From Tissierellia bacterium (GTDB lineage: Bacteria > Bacillota > Clostridia > Tissierellales > Sedimentibacteraceae), in assembly GCA_012843025.1 (NCBI GenBank), contig DURT01000016.1:1-64000 (forward strand): a DNA stretch of 64,000 bases, written 5' to 3'. Both the position numbers and the translations under genes were made by a program. The notes beneath the pieces were generated by a model. It ran no database searches and was not told the DNA's origin. It worked only from the letters and a program-made list of their open reading frames with translations. This document shows, in pieces, positions 38,523 to 47,900 of the stretch. Positions within the stretch are counted from its first letter, which is position 1; the number at the start of each line of letters is the position of its first letter.

Positions 38523-39545
38523 ATGAAAAAAAAGGACATTAATTGGTCAGAATTAGGATTTAACTACATTAAGACAGACAAGAGATATATATCCTATTGG
38601 AAAGACGGAGAATGGGATGAAGGTCAACTTATAGAAGATAACAAAGTTCATATTAGTGAAGGTTCTACATGTTTGCACTACGGTCAGGAATGTTTTGAAG
38701 GATTAAAAGCCTACGGTACAAAAGACGGAGGAATTCAACTGTTCAGACCTGATGAAAACGCAAAGCGTATGCAAACAAGCTGCGAAAGACTAATGATGCC
38801 GAAGATTCCTGTGGAAAAATTCGTCGATGCCTGTGTACAGGTGGTTAAAGCTAATGCAGAATGGGTTCCCCCTTACGGAACAGGAGCAACTTTTTATTTA
38901 AGACCCTATGTAATAGGTGTGGGAGACAATATCGGAGTAAAACCTGCAAATGAATATATATTCGGTGTGTTCGGAATGCCGGTGGGACCATACTTTAAAG
39001 GAGGTATGACACCTGTAAACTTTATAACTACTGATTATGACAGGGCAGCACCTAATGGAACGGGTAAAATAAAAGTAGGTGGAAACTATGCAGCAAGTTT
39101 ATATTCCCACATGGAAGCAGTTAAGAAAGGATTTGCTGACTGTATCTACCTAGATCCCTTGACTCATACGAAAATAGATGAAGTGGGAGCAGCAAACTTC
39201 TTTGGTATTACAAAGGACAATAAGTTCATAACACCTCATTCATCTTCAATACTACCAAGTATTACTAGAATTTCCCTGATGCAGGTAGCAAGAGATTATC
39301 TAAATATGGAAGCAATTGAAACAGATGTATATATTGACAAATTAGATGACTTAAAAGAGGCAGGTGCTTGTGGAACTGCAGCAGTAATAACTCCAATAGG
39401 AGGAATTGAACATAAAGGCAAAATGCACGTATTTTACAGTCAAACAGAAGTAGGACCTATAACCAAAAAATTGTATGACACCTTGTGCGGAATTCAATTT
39501 GGTGACATAGAAGCACCAGAAGGCTGGATACACAAGGTAATGTAA
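38523..39545 (+). CDS. ilvE: Branched-chain amino acid aminotransferase
   Basis: [55 protein letters not shown] (catalytic Lys); [10 protein letters not shown]. Confidence 0.95.
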   Translation: MKKKDINWSELGFNYIKTDKRYISYWKDGEWDEGQLIEDNKVHISEGSTCLHYGQECFEGLKAYGTKDGGIQLFRPDENAKRMQTSCERLMMPKIPVEKFVDACVQVVKANAEWVPPYGTGATFYLRPYVIGVGDNIGVKPANEYIFGVFGMPVGPYFKGGMTPVNFITTDYDRAAPNGTGKIKVGGNYAASLYSHMEAVKKGFADCIYLDPLTHTKIDEVGAANFFGITKDNKFITPHSSSILPSITRISLMQVARDYLNMEAIETDVYIDKLDDLKEAGACGTAAVITPIGGIEHKGKMHVFYSQTEVGPITKKLYDTLCGIQFGDIEAPEGWIHKVM

Positions 39546-39559
39546 AGAATCGAATCATT

Positions 39560-39588
39560 GGAGACAGTGGATACCCTGTCTCTTTTTT
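39560..39588 (+). terminator. Rho-independent terminator after ilvE
   Basis: GAGACAG-tggatacc-CTGTCTCTTTTTT. Confidence 0.9.
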
Positions 39589-39618
39589 CTTCAAAGTTTT
39601 ATAAGTTTGTGGTATTAT

Positions 39619-39703
39619 AAAGTGAAAGGGATACACCTTCTCCGTAAGGGTAAGCCCATAGGGTCAGAAGGAATGTCCCCCTTTGTTGGGGATTCACCTT
39701 TTT
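39619..39703 (+). ncRNA. Putative structured RNA/leader element upstream of queG, family not recognised
   Basis: Sigma-A-like promoter just upstream (TTCAAA-17-TATTAT); stems CCTTCT/AGAAGG (39636-39641/39666-39671) and TCCCC/GGGGA (39676-39680/39688-39692); outer pairing AAAGTGAA/TTCACCTTT; ends in TTTTT. Confidence 0.5.
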
Positions 39704-39753
39704 AGTTAATGAAAGACTTGTGAATAAGATATCCCCTATAAGTGAGGTAGTAT

Positions 39754-40839
39754 ATGAAACAAATTATTAAAGAAGTTGCTAATAAATTAGGAATTGATAC
39801 GGTTGGAATTAATAGTTGTATAGATTATTCATATTTAAGGGAATTCCTGCTAAAAAGGAAGATTAATAAGGAAGACTGTGAATTTGAAGAGGTTAATATA
39901 GATAAAAGATTAAGGGCAAGGAATTTGTTTCCTGAATGTAAAAGTATAATTGCTATTGGAATTCCTTATGGAAGAGGCTATAGACTACCTGCTTTTACCG
40001 GAAAAGGTCTTTTAAGCGTATCTTCATTCGGTGAAGATTATCATAAAAGGATAAAGAGATTATTAAACAAATTAGCAGAAGAATTGAATAAATATTTAAG
40101 TTTTAAATATGTTGACTGTGTAGATACATCTTTTCTTATAGATAAGGAGGTATGCAGGACTGCTGGTCTTGGAGATTACGGGAAAAATAGCCTTCTTATT
40201 AATAAATACCAGGGTTCCTTTATTAACTTGGGATACCTTTTGACTGATTTAGAGATAGAAGGGGATACTATAGAAAGTAAGGATGTTTGTGGCAATTGTA
40301 ATATATGTGTGATAAGTTGCCCCAATGGAGCGATTTTTCCTGAAGGTGGAATTAACGCAAGAAAATGCATATCCTATTTAACCCAGACAAAAAACTATAT
40401 TCCCCTTAATTATAGAGAAAAAATGGGAAGACAGATATACGGTTGTGATATATGTCAGTTGGTATGTCCTAAGAACAAAGAATTTCTTAATGAAGAAACA
40501 AACAATGATTATTCAACCCTTTCAGTAGATTTAGAAGAATTGCTTTCCATATCCAATAAGGACTTTGTAAAAAGATATGGACATACTGCGGGAAGCTGGA
40601 GAGGAAAAAACATATGGAAAAGAAATGCCATTATTTCCATGGGTAATCTAAAATTAAAGAGTATGTTCCCTTTATTAAAGTATGAACTTTCTAATCCTTC
40701 GGAAATGATAAAAATTTATACGGCATGGTCTTTATTGGAAATAGATAGAAATTCAGCAAAAGATATTTTATTCAATGATTTAAAATATGAAAATGAATCA
40801 GTGAAAAAAGAATATTTAAAACTTTTGGAGTCAATATGA
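39754..40839 (+). CDS. queG: Epoxyqueuosine reductase QueG
   Basis: FGEDYHKRIKRLLNKLAEEL; CVDTSFLIDKEVCRTAGLGDYGKNSLLINKYQGSFINLGYLLTDLEIE; CGNCNICVISCPNGAI and CDICQLVCPKN clusters; HEAT-like C-terminus. Confidence 0.94.
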   Translation: MKQIIKEVANKLGIDTVGINSCIDYSYLREFLLKRKINKEDCEFEEVNIDKRLRARNLFPECKSIIAIGIPYGRGYRLPAFTGKGLLSVSSFGEDYHKRIKRLLNKLAEELNKYLSFKYVDCVDTSFLIDKEVCRTAGLGDYGKNSLLINKYQGSFINLGYLLTDLEIEGDTIESKDVCGNCNICVISCPNGAIFPEGGINARKCISYLTQTKNYIPLNYREKMGRQIYGCDICQLVCPKNKEFLNEETNNDYSTLSVDLEELLSISNKDFVKRYGHTAGSWRGKNIWKRNAIISMGNLKLKSMFPLLKYELSNPSEMIKIYTAWSLLEIDRNSAKDILFNDLKYENESVKKEYLKLLESI

Positions 40840-41117
40840 TAGTGTGTACTTGTGAAATTGAAATTTTAATTTACGAAGCAAATTCTTTGAAAGAAAAAAG
40901 AAAAGTAATTAAAAGTATTATTGAAAGAATAAAATCCAAATACAATGTTTCTGTGGCAGAAGTAGGTTTTAATGAACTGTGGAACAGGTCATTAATAGGA
41001 TTGGCTGTTGTATCTAATAATAAAAATTTATGTGAATCAGCAATAAATAAAATAATTTCATTTATTGAAAATGATGAAAGAGTGGAAATAATAAATTGTT
41101 ACAGGGAGATAATTTAA
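40836..41117 (+). CDS. DUF503 family protein (YlxP-like)
   Basis: CEIEILIYEANSLKEKRKVIKSIIERIKSKYNVSVAEVGFNELWNRSLIGLAVVSNN. Confidence 0.88.
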   Translation: MIVCTCEIEILIYEANSLKEKRKVIKSIIERIKSKYNVSVAEVGFNELWNRSLIGLAVVSNNKNLCESAINKIISFIENDERVEIINCYREII

Positions 41118-41752
41118 TGAATAAGGCAGAAAAAGTATATGAACTGTTAAAGATAGATTATCCTGATGCAAAATGTGGTCTAAATTATGAAACGCCTTTT
41201 CAGCTTTTAATATCTACCATGTTAAGTGCCCAGACTACGGATAAAAGTGTTAATAATGTTACAGAGGAACTTTACAAGGAATATCCTGATTTAGAAAGTT
41301 TTTTAACCCTGTCCCAGGAAGAAATAGAAGAGAAAATAAAAAAAATTGGGATTTATAAGAATAAGGCTAAAAATATATATAATACTCTTAGAGAATTGAA
41401 AGAAAGATTTAAGGGTGAAGTACCAAGAACAATGGAAGAATTAATGTCCTTGCCGGGTGTGGGAAGGAAGACAGCATCGGTGGTGCTGGTTGAAGCTTTT
41501 AATATACCTGCTTTTCCAGTGGACACCCATATTTTTAGAGTTACCAGGCGGATAGGTATAGCAAAAGGAAGTACAGCAGATAAGGTTTCAGATGAAATGA
41601 TGAAAAAGCTTCCCAAGTATAAATGGCATCTTATGCATCATTTATTAATTACCCACGGCAGATCTATATGTACGGCCAAATCTCCCAAGTGTGAAAAATG
41701 CAGTTTAATAACACTATGTAACTACGGTAAGAAAATGGTAAGAAATATTTAA
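41117..41752 (+). CDS. nth: Endonuclease III
   Basis: LLISTMLSAQTTDKSVNNVTEEL; LMSLPGVGRKTASVVLVEAFNIPAFPVDTHIFRVTRRIG; CTAKSPKCEKCSLITLC FeS ligands. Confidence 0.95.
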   Translation: MNKAEKVYELLKIDYPDAKCGLNYETPFQLLISTMLSAQTTDKSVNNVTEELYKEYPDLESFLTLSQEEIEEKIKKIGIYKNKAKNIYNTLRELKERFKGEVPRTMEELMSLPGVGRKTASVVLVEAFNIPAFPVDTHIFRVTRRIGIAKGSTADKVSDEMMKKLPKYKWHLMHHLLITHGRSICTAKSPKCEKCSLITLCNYGKKMVRNI

Positions 41753-41818
41753 TAATTTTTCTTTATTATCTTACAAATTAATGGTATAATTTCAAATGGA
41801 TTAAAAAAGGAGAAAAAA

Positions 41819-42289
41819 ATGTCGTTAAATGTCGTTTTATTTGAGCCGGAAATACCACAGAATACTGGTAATATAGCAAGAACTTGTGCTGCAACTGGAT
41901 CTAAACTTCATTTAATCAAGCCTTTGGGTTTTTCTGTAAAGGATAAATACTTAAAAAGGGCAGGACTGGATTACTGGAGTTTAGTGGACATTGTATACCA
42001 TGAAAGTTTCGAGGAATTTAAGAAAACTGTAGGCAATAATAGAGTATTTATTTCAACAACTAAAGAAAGCAGATTTTATACGGATGTAACATATACAGAT
42101 GGATGTTACATTCTTTTTGGAAAGGAAACAGCTGGCCTTCCAGATTATATACATGAAGAATACTTAGAAAACAGAATAAGGATTCCCATGGTTGATAAGG
42201 AAAATGTAAGATCTTTAAATTTAGCCAATTCCGTCAACATTGTAGTATATGAAGCATTACGACAATTGGGATTTCCACAAATGATATAG
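41819..42289 (+). CDS. trmL: tRNA (cytidine(34)-2'-O)-methyltransferase (SPOUT)
   Basis: NVVLFEPEIPQNTGNIARTCAATGSKLHLIKPLGFSVKDKYLKRAGLDYW; LFGKETAGLPDYI; VRSLNLANSVNIVVYEALRQ. Confidence 0.95.
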   Translation: MSLNVVLFEPEIPQNTGNIARTCAATGSKLHLIKPLGFSVKDKYLKRAGLDYWSLVDIVYHESFEEFKKTVGNNRVFISTTKESRFYTDVTYTDGCYILFGKETAGLPDYIHEEYLENRIRIPMVDKENVRSLNLANSVNIVVYEALRQLGFPQMI

Positions 42290-42297
42290 GAGGAACT

Positions 42298-43899
42298 ATG
42301 GATATAGCAATTGGTTTAATTGGGGGATTGGGGTTATTTCTTTTCGGAATGAGCTACATGGGAGACGGTCTTCAGAAAGCTGCAGGAAGTAAAATGAAAG
42401 ATATTTTAGCAGCTTTAACGAAAACTAAACTAATGGGTGTATTGGTAGGGACCCTGGTAACAGGAGTAATTCAAAGCAGTAGCGCTACTACAGTTATGGT
42501 TGTAGGTTTTGTTAATGCAGGCTTAATGAATGTAAGTCAAGCTGTAGGAATAATAATGGGAGCAAATATTGGTACTACTGTGACTGCCTTTTTAGTATCC
42601 CTGAACATAACTCAAATTGCAACTTTTATGGTTGGAGTTGGTGTAGTAATATACTTGGTTGCTAAAAAACGAAAAGTAAAAACTATAGGAGAAGTAATAA
42701 TAGGTTTCGGTATTTTGTTTGTAGGCATGGATCTAATGTCTGGTTCAATGGCTCCCTTAAGGTCTAATCCTGCTTTTACCGGTATGATAACCCAGTTCGA
42801 TAATCCTTTCCTGGGAATTTTAGTAGGCTTTGTATTGACAGCCATACTTCAGAGCAGTAGTGCTACTACAGGATTATTAATTGCGGTTTCTATAACAGGG
42901 GTAATTACCTTTGAACAGGCATATCCCATTGTTTTTGGACAAAATATAGGAACTTGTGTTACTGCATTACTTTCTAGTATAGGAGCAAATAGAACTGCCA
43001 AAAGAGCCGCTGTAATACACTTGCTCTTTAATTTGATTGGTACTCTATTTTTCATTGTATTCCTGAGAAAGCCTGTTCAATGGATTATATTCCAATTGGT
43101 GCCTGTAAGTGTACCCAAGCAAATTGCTGCTGGACATATATTCTTTAACGTAATAAATGTTATTGTTATGTTCCCTTTTTCTGAGTTATTAGTTAAGGCA
43201 TCAGAATTATTGATTAGAAAAGATGACAGTGAAACAGAACATATTACAAAGTATATTGATGAAAGACTTTTAGTAACTCCTTCTATTGCCTTGACTCAAA
43301 CTGCGAGGGAAGTGTTGCACTTAGGAAATTTAGCTATTTCCCAATTTGAAGCTGCAATAAAGGCACTTTTTGATGAAGATGAAGATGCAGCTCATAAGAT
43401 ATTTGAAATAGAAAGTAAAATTAATGCCATAAATCAGGCTACCGTAGAGTTCTTAGTAAAGTTGGACAAAACTTCTCTTACCAATTATGAAAAGGATAAG
43501 TTGGTAGTTTTATTAAACTCAATTAACGATATAGAAAGAGTTGGAGACCATATTGACAATATAGGGGAGTTAGCCTTAGACAAAATTGAAAATAAAGCCG
43601 TTTTTTCAGAAGAAGCAATCAAAGAACTAAGAGATATGTTTGATGTAACTTTAGAAGCTTATAAACAGTCTTTAAATGCTTTGGCATCTATTGGCTTAGA
43701 AGAGTGCAACATAGTCAGAAAATATGAAGAGGATATTGATAATATGTATAAGACTCTTAGGAAAAATCATATTGACAGACTTAATAATCTAATCTGTGAA
43801 CCTAATTCAGGAATAGTATTCTTGGATGTTATAAGCAACTTGGAAAGAATCGGCGACCATTCATTAAATATAGCCGAATCAATTCTTGAGGTAATTTAA
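42298..43899 (+). CDS. Na/Pi cotransporter family protein with C-terminal PhoU-like domain
   Basis: GLGLFLFGMSYMGDGLQKAAG; two QSSSATT motifs (GVIQSSSATTVMVV; AILQSSSATTGLL); C-terminal helical PhoU-like region. Confidence 0.92.
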   Translation: MDIAIGLIGGLGLFLFGMSYMGDGLQKAAGSKMKDILAALTKTKLMGVLVGTLVTGVIQSSSATTVMVVGFVNAGLMNVSQAVGIIMGANIGTTVTAFLVSLNITQIATFMVGVGVVIYLVAKKRKVKTIGEVIIGFGILFVGMDLMSGSMAPLRSNPAFTGMITQFDNPFLGILVGFVLTAILQSSSATTGLLIAVSITGVITFEQAYPIVFGQNIGTCVTALLSSIGANRTAKRAAVIHLLFNLIGTLFFIVFLRKPVQWIIFQLVPVSVPKQIAAGHIFFNVINVIVMFPFSELLVKASELLIRKDDSETEHITKYIDERLLVTPSIALTQTAREVLHLGNLAISQFEAAIKALFDEDEDAAHKIFEIESKINAINQATVEFLVKLDKTSLTNYEKDKLVVLLNSINDIERVGDHIDNIGELALDKIENKAVFSEEAIKELRDMFDVTLEAYKQSLNALASIGLEECNIVRKYEEDIDNMYKTLRKNHIDRLNNLICEPNSGIVFLDVISNLERIGDHSLNIAESILEVI

Positions 43900-43923
43900 T
43901 ATATAGAATAAAGAAGGAATATA

Positions 43924-43954
43924 AGAGCAGACAATACCAGGGTCTGCTCTTTTT
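43924..43954 (+). terminator. Rho-independent terminator
   Basis: AGAGCAGAC-aataccagg-GTCTGCTCTTTTT. Confidence 0.9.
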
Positions 43955-44110
43955 GAACTCATGTAAAATATTACTTGAAGGTATTATTATAATTGTAAGG
44001 CCTACATATAATAAGAATACTCAGTAAGTAAGGATGGCTTAAATAAAAAGATGATTACAAAATAAAATAAGATGGTATAATTAATATTGAAAACATTTTA
44101 GAGGTGAGAT

Positions 44111-45064
44111 ATGAGCAAAATATATGATCTTATTATTTTGGGAGCTGGACCTGCAGGATTATCTGCTGCTATTTATGGGGGTAGGGGAAAGCTAAAAACG
44201 TTAATAATAGAAAAAGAAAAAGATGGAGGACAAATTGCCCTTACACCAGAGATTGAAAATTATCCTGGATGTATGGATGGAGAATCAGGTCCTACTTTAG
44301 TTGAAAGAATGGCAAAACAAGCCCAGCATTTCGGAGGAGAAAAGATTTACGATGAAATTATTGAAGTTAACCTTTTTGGAAATGAAAAAACCCTTATAGG
44401 CAAGAATGGTCAATATAGGGGAAAAGCTGTAATAATTGCAGGTGGGGCTACACCAAAGGAAATTGGGTGTCCAGGAGAAAAGGAATTTACAGGCAGGGGT
44501 GTTTCCTATTGTGCTACATGTGATGCTTCTTTTTTTGAAGGACTAGAAGTGTTTGTAGTGGGCGGCGGTGATACTGCCTTAGAAGAAGCAATATACTTAA
44601 CAAAATTTGCAAGAAAGGTTTCCGTAGTTCATAGAAGAGATGAGTTAAGAGCAGCTAAATATATTCAGGATAAAGCAAAAGCAAACGAAAAAATACATTT
44701 TATATGGAATTCCGTTGTAAAAGAAATCAAGGGAACAGGACTGGTAAATTCCATAGTTTTAGAGAATGTTAAAACAAAGGAAATAACGGAAATTTCTGCT
44801 GATGAGAATGATATGACTTTCGGTATATTTGTATGCATTGGTTACGAACCGAAAACTAAAATGTTTGAAGGTATATTAAACTTAGATAAGGGATATATAA
44901 TTACTGATGAGAATATGAAAACAAATGTTGAAGGAGTTTTTGCAGCAGGAGATATAAGGGTTAAAAGTTTAAGGCAGGTTGTTACTGCAGCAGCAGATGG
45001 AGCAATAGCAGCGGTTCAGGCAGAAAAATATTTAGAATCCCAATACTATTCTACTTTACAATAG
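44111..45064 (+). CDS. trxB: Thioredoxin reductase
   Basis: LIILGAGPAGLSAAIYGGRGKLKTLIIEK; GVSYCATCDASFFEGLEVFVVGGGDTALEEA; GVFAAGDIRVKSLRQVVTAAADGAIAA. Confidence 0.93.
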   Translation: MSKIYDLIILGAGPAGLSAAIYGGRGKLKTLIIEKEKDGGQIALTPEIENYPGCMDGESGPTLVERMAKQAQHFGGEKIYDEIIEVNLFGNEKTLIGKNGQYRGKAVIIAGGATPKEIGCPGEKEFTGRGVSYCATCDASFFEGLEVFVVGGGDTALEEAIYLTKFARKVSVVHRRDELRAAKYIQDKAKANEKIHFIWNSVVKEIKGTGLVNSIVLENVKTKEITEISADENDMTFGIFVCIGYEPKTKMFEGILNLDKGYIITDENMKTNVEGVFAAGDIRVKSLRQVVTAAADGAIAAVQAEKYLESQYYSTLQ

Positions 45065-45143
45065 TTGGAAAGTTCTGTAGGGATGAAATATTGTTGAAAA
45101 AAAATGAAATTTTGTTATAATAGATTTAGTGAGGAGTGATACC

Positions 45144-46541
45144 ATGAAAATGGGCTTTGAATTAAATCTTACCCAAACTCGAAAGCTTATAATGACACCT
45201 GAATTAAGGCAAGCTATACAAATCTTGCAATTTAATAATGTTGAGTTGACGGATTATATCAACAAGCAATTGGAAATCAATCCCTTCCTTGAATCTGTTG
45301 AAAACAAAGATGATGACAGTTCATCTAGTGAACAAATCTCCGAACATAAGGAAAACGATGAAATTGACTGGAAGGAACTGGCAGAAAGATACGACGATTT
45401 TAGTTATAAAACTATTGCTAATAATATAGATGACGAAGATAAGCAAACTTTTGAAAGCTATACTTCAAAAAAACTGTCCCTTAAAGATCATTTAATGACC
45501 CAGCTGGGAATGACTGTAAAGACCAACAGGGAAAAACGAATCGGAGAATTTATAATAGAATCATTGGATAATAAAGGATATCTGGGATGTTCCGTGCAAG
45601 ATATTAGTTTGTTATTAAATGAGGATGTTGTTGAAGTTGAAAGGGTGTTAAGACTAATACAGACCTTTGACCCAGTTGGTATTGCTTCCAGAAATCTAAG
45701 TGAATGTTTAATGATACAACTAAGAGAAAAGGGCATTAAAGATAAAAATGCCTATATTATAGTAGAAAACTATTTAGAAGAATTAGCCACAAATAAAATT
45801 CAAAAAATTGCTAAAGAGTTACATATACCGGTAAGCAGAGTTCAAAGTATATGTGACATAATAAAAATGTTGGAACCCAAGCCTTCTCGAGGCTTTATAA
45901 TAGACAGCGACAATATTAGGTACATAGTTCCTGATGTTACCGTAGAGAAAATAAACGATGAATATATAATTATAGTTAATGACAGCTACTTGCCGACCCT
46001 TACCATAAGCAGTTATTACAGGAATATAATTAACAACTTAGATGATAAGGAAGCAAGTAAATTTTTAATGGATAAACTGAATTCTTCTATGTGGTTAATA
46101 AAAAGCATCGAACAAAGAAGAATGACTTTGTACAATGTAGTGAAATCCATTGTTAAGTTTCAGAGAAAATTCTTTGATGAAGGTAAGTCAGCTCTTAGAC
46201 CCTTGGTTCTTAAAGATGTGGCCGATGACATAGGTGTCCATGAATCTACTGTAAGTAGAGCAACTAATGGAAAATATGTACAAACTCCCAGAGGTTTATA
46301 TGAATTGAAGTATTTCTTCGCAAGCAGTTTGGGAGATTCCTTCGGAAAAGCAGTATCGTCAACCAGTGTAAAATCCAAAATAAAGAAATTAATAGATGAA
46401 GAAAACAGTCAAAAGCCCTTAAGCGATCAAAAGATATCAGAAATATTAAAAGAAGAAGGAATAAGTATTTCTCGAAGAACAGTGGCAAAGTATAGAGATG
46501 AAATGAGAATACCTGCTTCTTCAATGAGGAGAAGATATTGA
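45144..46541 (+). CDS. rpoN: RNA polymerase sigma-54 factor
   Basis: MKMGFELNLTQTRKLIMTPELRQAIQILQFNNVELTDYINKQLEINPFLE; DIGVHESTVSRATNGKYVQTPRGLYELKYFF; RpoN-box-like SRRTVAKYRDEMRI. ATG at 45144 with GAGGAG RBS. Confidence 0.97.
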   Translation: MKMGFELNLTQTRKLIMTPELRQAIQILQFNNVELTDYINKQLEINPFLESVENKDDDSSSSEQISEHKENDEIDWKELAERYDDFSYKTIANNIDDEDKQTFESYTSKKLSLKDHLMTQLGMTVKTNREKRIGEFIIESLDNKGYLGCSVQDISLLLNEDVVEVERVLRLIQTFDPVGIASRNLSECLMIQLREKGIKDKNAYIIVENYLEELATNKIQKIAKELHIPVSRVQSICDIIKMLEPKPSRGFIIDSDNIRYIVPDVTVEKINDEYIIIVNDSYLPTLTISSYYRNIINNLDDKEASKFLMDKLNSSMWLIKSIEQRRMTLYNVVKSIVKFQRKFFDEGKSALRPLVLKDVADDIGVHESTVSRATNGKYVQTPRGLYELKYFFASSLGDSFGKAVSSTSVKSKIKKLIDEENSQKPLSDQKISEILKEEGISISRRTVAKYRDEMRIPASSMRRRY

Positions 46542-46543
46542 AA

Positions 46544-46570
46544 GAATATGTAAGACGCATATTCTTTTTT
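46544..46570 (+). terminator. Rho-independent terminator after rpoN
   Basis: GAATATG-taagacg-CATATTCTTTTTT. Confidence 0.82.
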
Positions 46571-46812
46571 ATTGTGATAACAAGAAGGTTCATAGAACCT
46601 ATGAAGGTTTTGATTGCGAAGTTGGATAGGGTTCTTATTTACAAGCAATAGAAGGATAATCTGCTACAAAGTGCTATACAATTAAGAATTAGTATGTTAT
46701 AATTCGTATTAGATCACACTTCATTTCATATATCTAACATACAAATCTTTTTTTAATCCACTTATTTGTAAATTACACTTGAAATAATAAATGAATATGC
46801 TAAAATGAAGGT

Positions 46813-46839
46813 AGGGACATAATTCAAGATAAAGGGACA
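46813..46839 (+). promoter_or_regulatory. CggR-like operator: GGGAC direct repeats with 20-bp period
   Basis: AGGGACA at 46813-46819 and 46833-46839, downstream of an extended -10-like TGCTAAAAT and upstream of the cggR RBS. Confidence 0.6.
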
Positions 46840-46859
46840 GTAAACGCCCCGGAGGTATT

Positions 46860-47884
46860 ATGGATATAAACAAAGTTTTAAATATGCAAAAAAATGTTGT
46901 TCCAGAAGCCGTAGAACTATTAATGAAAAGATATGAAATTTTAAAAACCATAAGCAGTTTTCAGCCAGCAGGAAGAAGATTTCTGTCCAATAAATTAGGT
47001 ATTACAGAAAGAACCATCCGTACGGAAATAGATAAATTACGGGATTTAAACTTAGTTAGTATAAAATCATCTGGTGTTGAATTGACTCAGGAAGGAAAGA
47101 ATGCTTTATGGGATATACATAGTACATTTTATTATATAAAAAATTTGTCTGAAATAGAACTTAAACTTATGGATAAACTTAAATTAAAACGAGTTGCAGT
47201 AGTATCGGGGGATGCTGAAAAAGATAGCTTGACATTTAATGATTTAGGCAAGAAAGCAGCATCCATTGTATTGGAAAACTTGAGAAATGATACAATACTA
47301 GGTATTACTGGCGGGACTACCATGGCTAATGTTGTAAAACAGATGAAAAGCAAAAAAACTTTAAGAATCTATTAGTATTGCCTGCTAGGGGTGGTCTAAG
47401 CGAAGAACTTGAAATTCAGGCAAACACAATTGCTGCTAATTTGGCGGAGAAATTAGGTGCAAATTATAAACTTCTCCATATACCAGATAACTTAGATGAA
47501 AATTCTTTGAATATTTTAAAAAGTAACAAGTTAATAAGAGAAGTTTTAGAAGATATTCAAAAAATAAATTTATTGGTTTTCGGTATAGGAAATGCTAAAG
47601 ACATGGCCATAAGAAGAAAATCAGACAGTATTGTTTTTGAGAAAATAGAAAAAGAAAATTTAAAAGCAGAAGCTTTTGGTTATTTTTTTGATAATTTGGG
47701 TAATGTAAAAATGCAGACTAATTCAGTAGGTCTCACTTTGGAAAGTTTTAATGAAATTAACTGTATAATAGGAGTTGCTGCTGGCAGAACTAAGGCAGAA
47801 GCAATTTATGCAGTATCAAGGTTTAGTAATAATTTTATTCTTGTAACAGATGAAGCTGCTGCAAGAAGAATTTTAGAATTATAG
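46860..47884 (+). pseudogene. cggR: Central glycolytic genes regulator CggR, split by an apparent frameshift
   Basis: ORF 46860-47375 gives the HTH and start of the SorC/CggR domain; ORF 47378-47884 gives the rest (LPARGGLSEELEIQANTIAANLAEKLGANYKLLHIPDNL). Frames join across A7 at 47352-47358. Confidence 0.85.
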
Positions 47885-47900
47885 AATATAGGAGGATATT

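Noticed and set aside
39619-39703. preQ1 riboswitch assignment for the queG leader RNA
   Set aside because: The short preQ1-I/II consensus sequences are not found, and queG acts after preQ1 in the pathway; left as unassigned.
47378-47884. Second cggR ORF as an independent gene
   Set aside because: It has no plausible RBS and continues the CggR effector domain exactly from the first ORF in the -1 frame; treated as one frameshifted gene.
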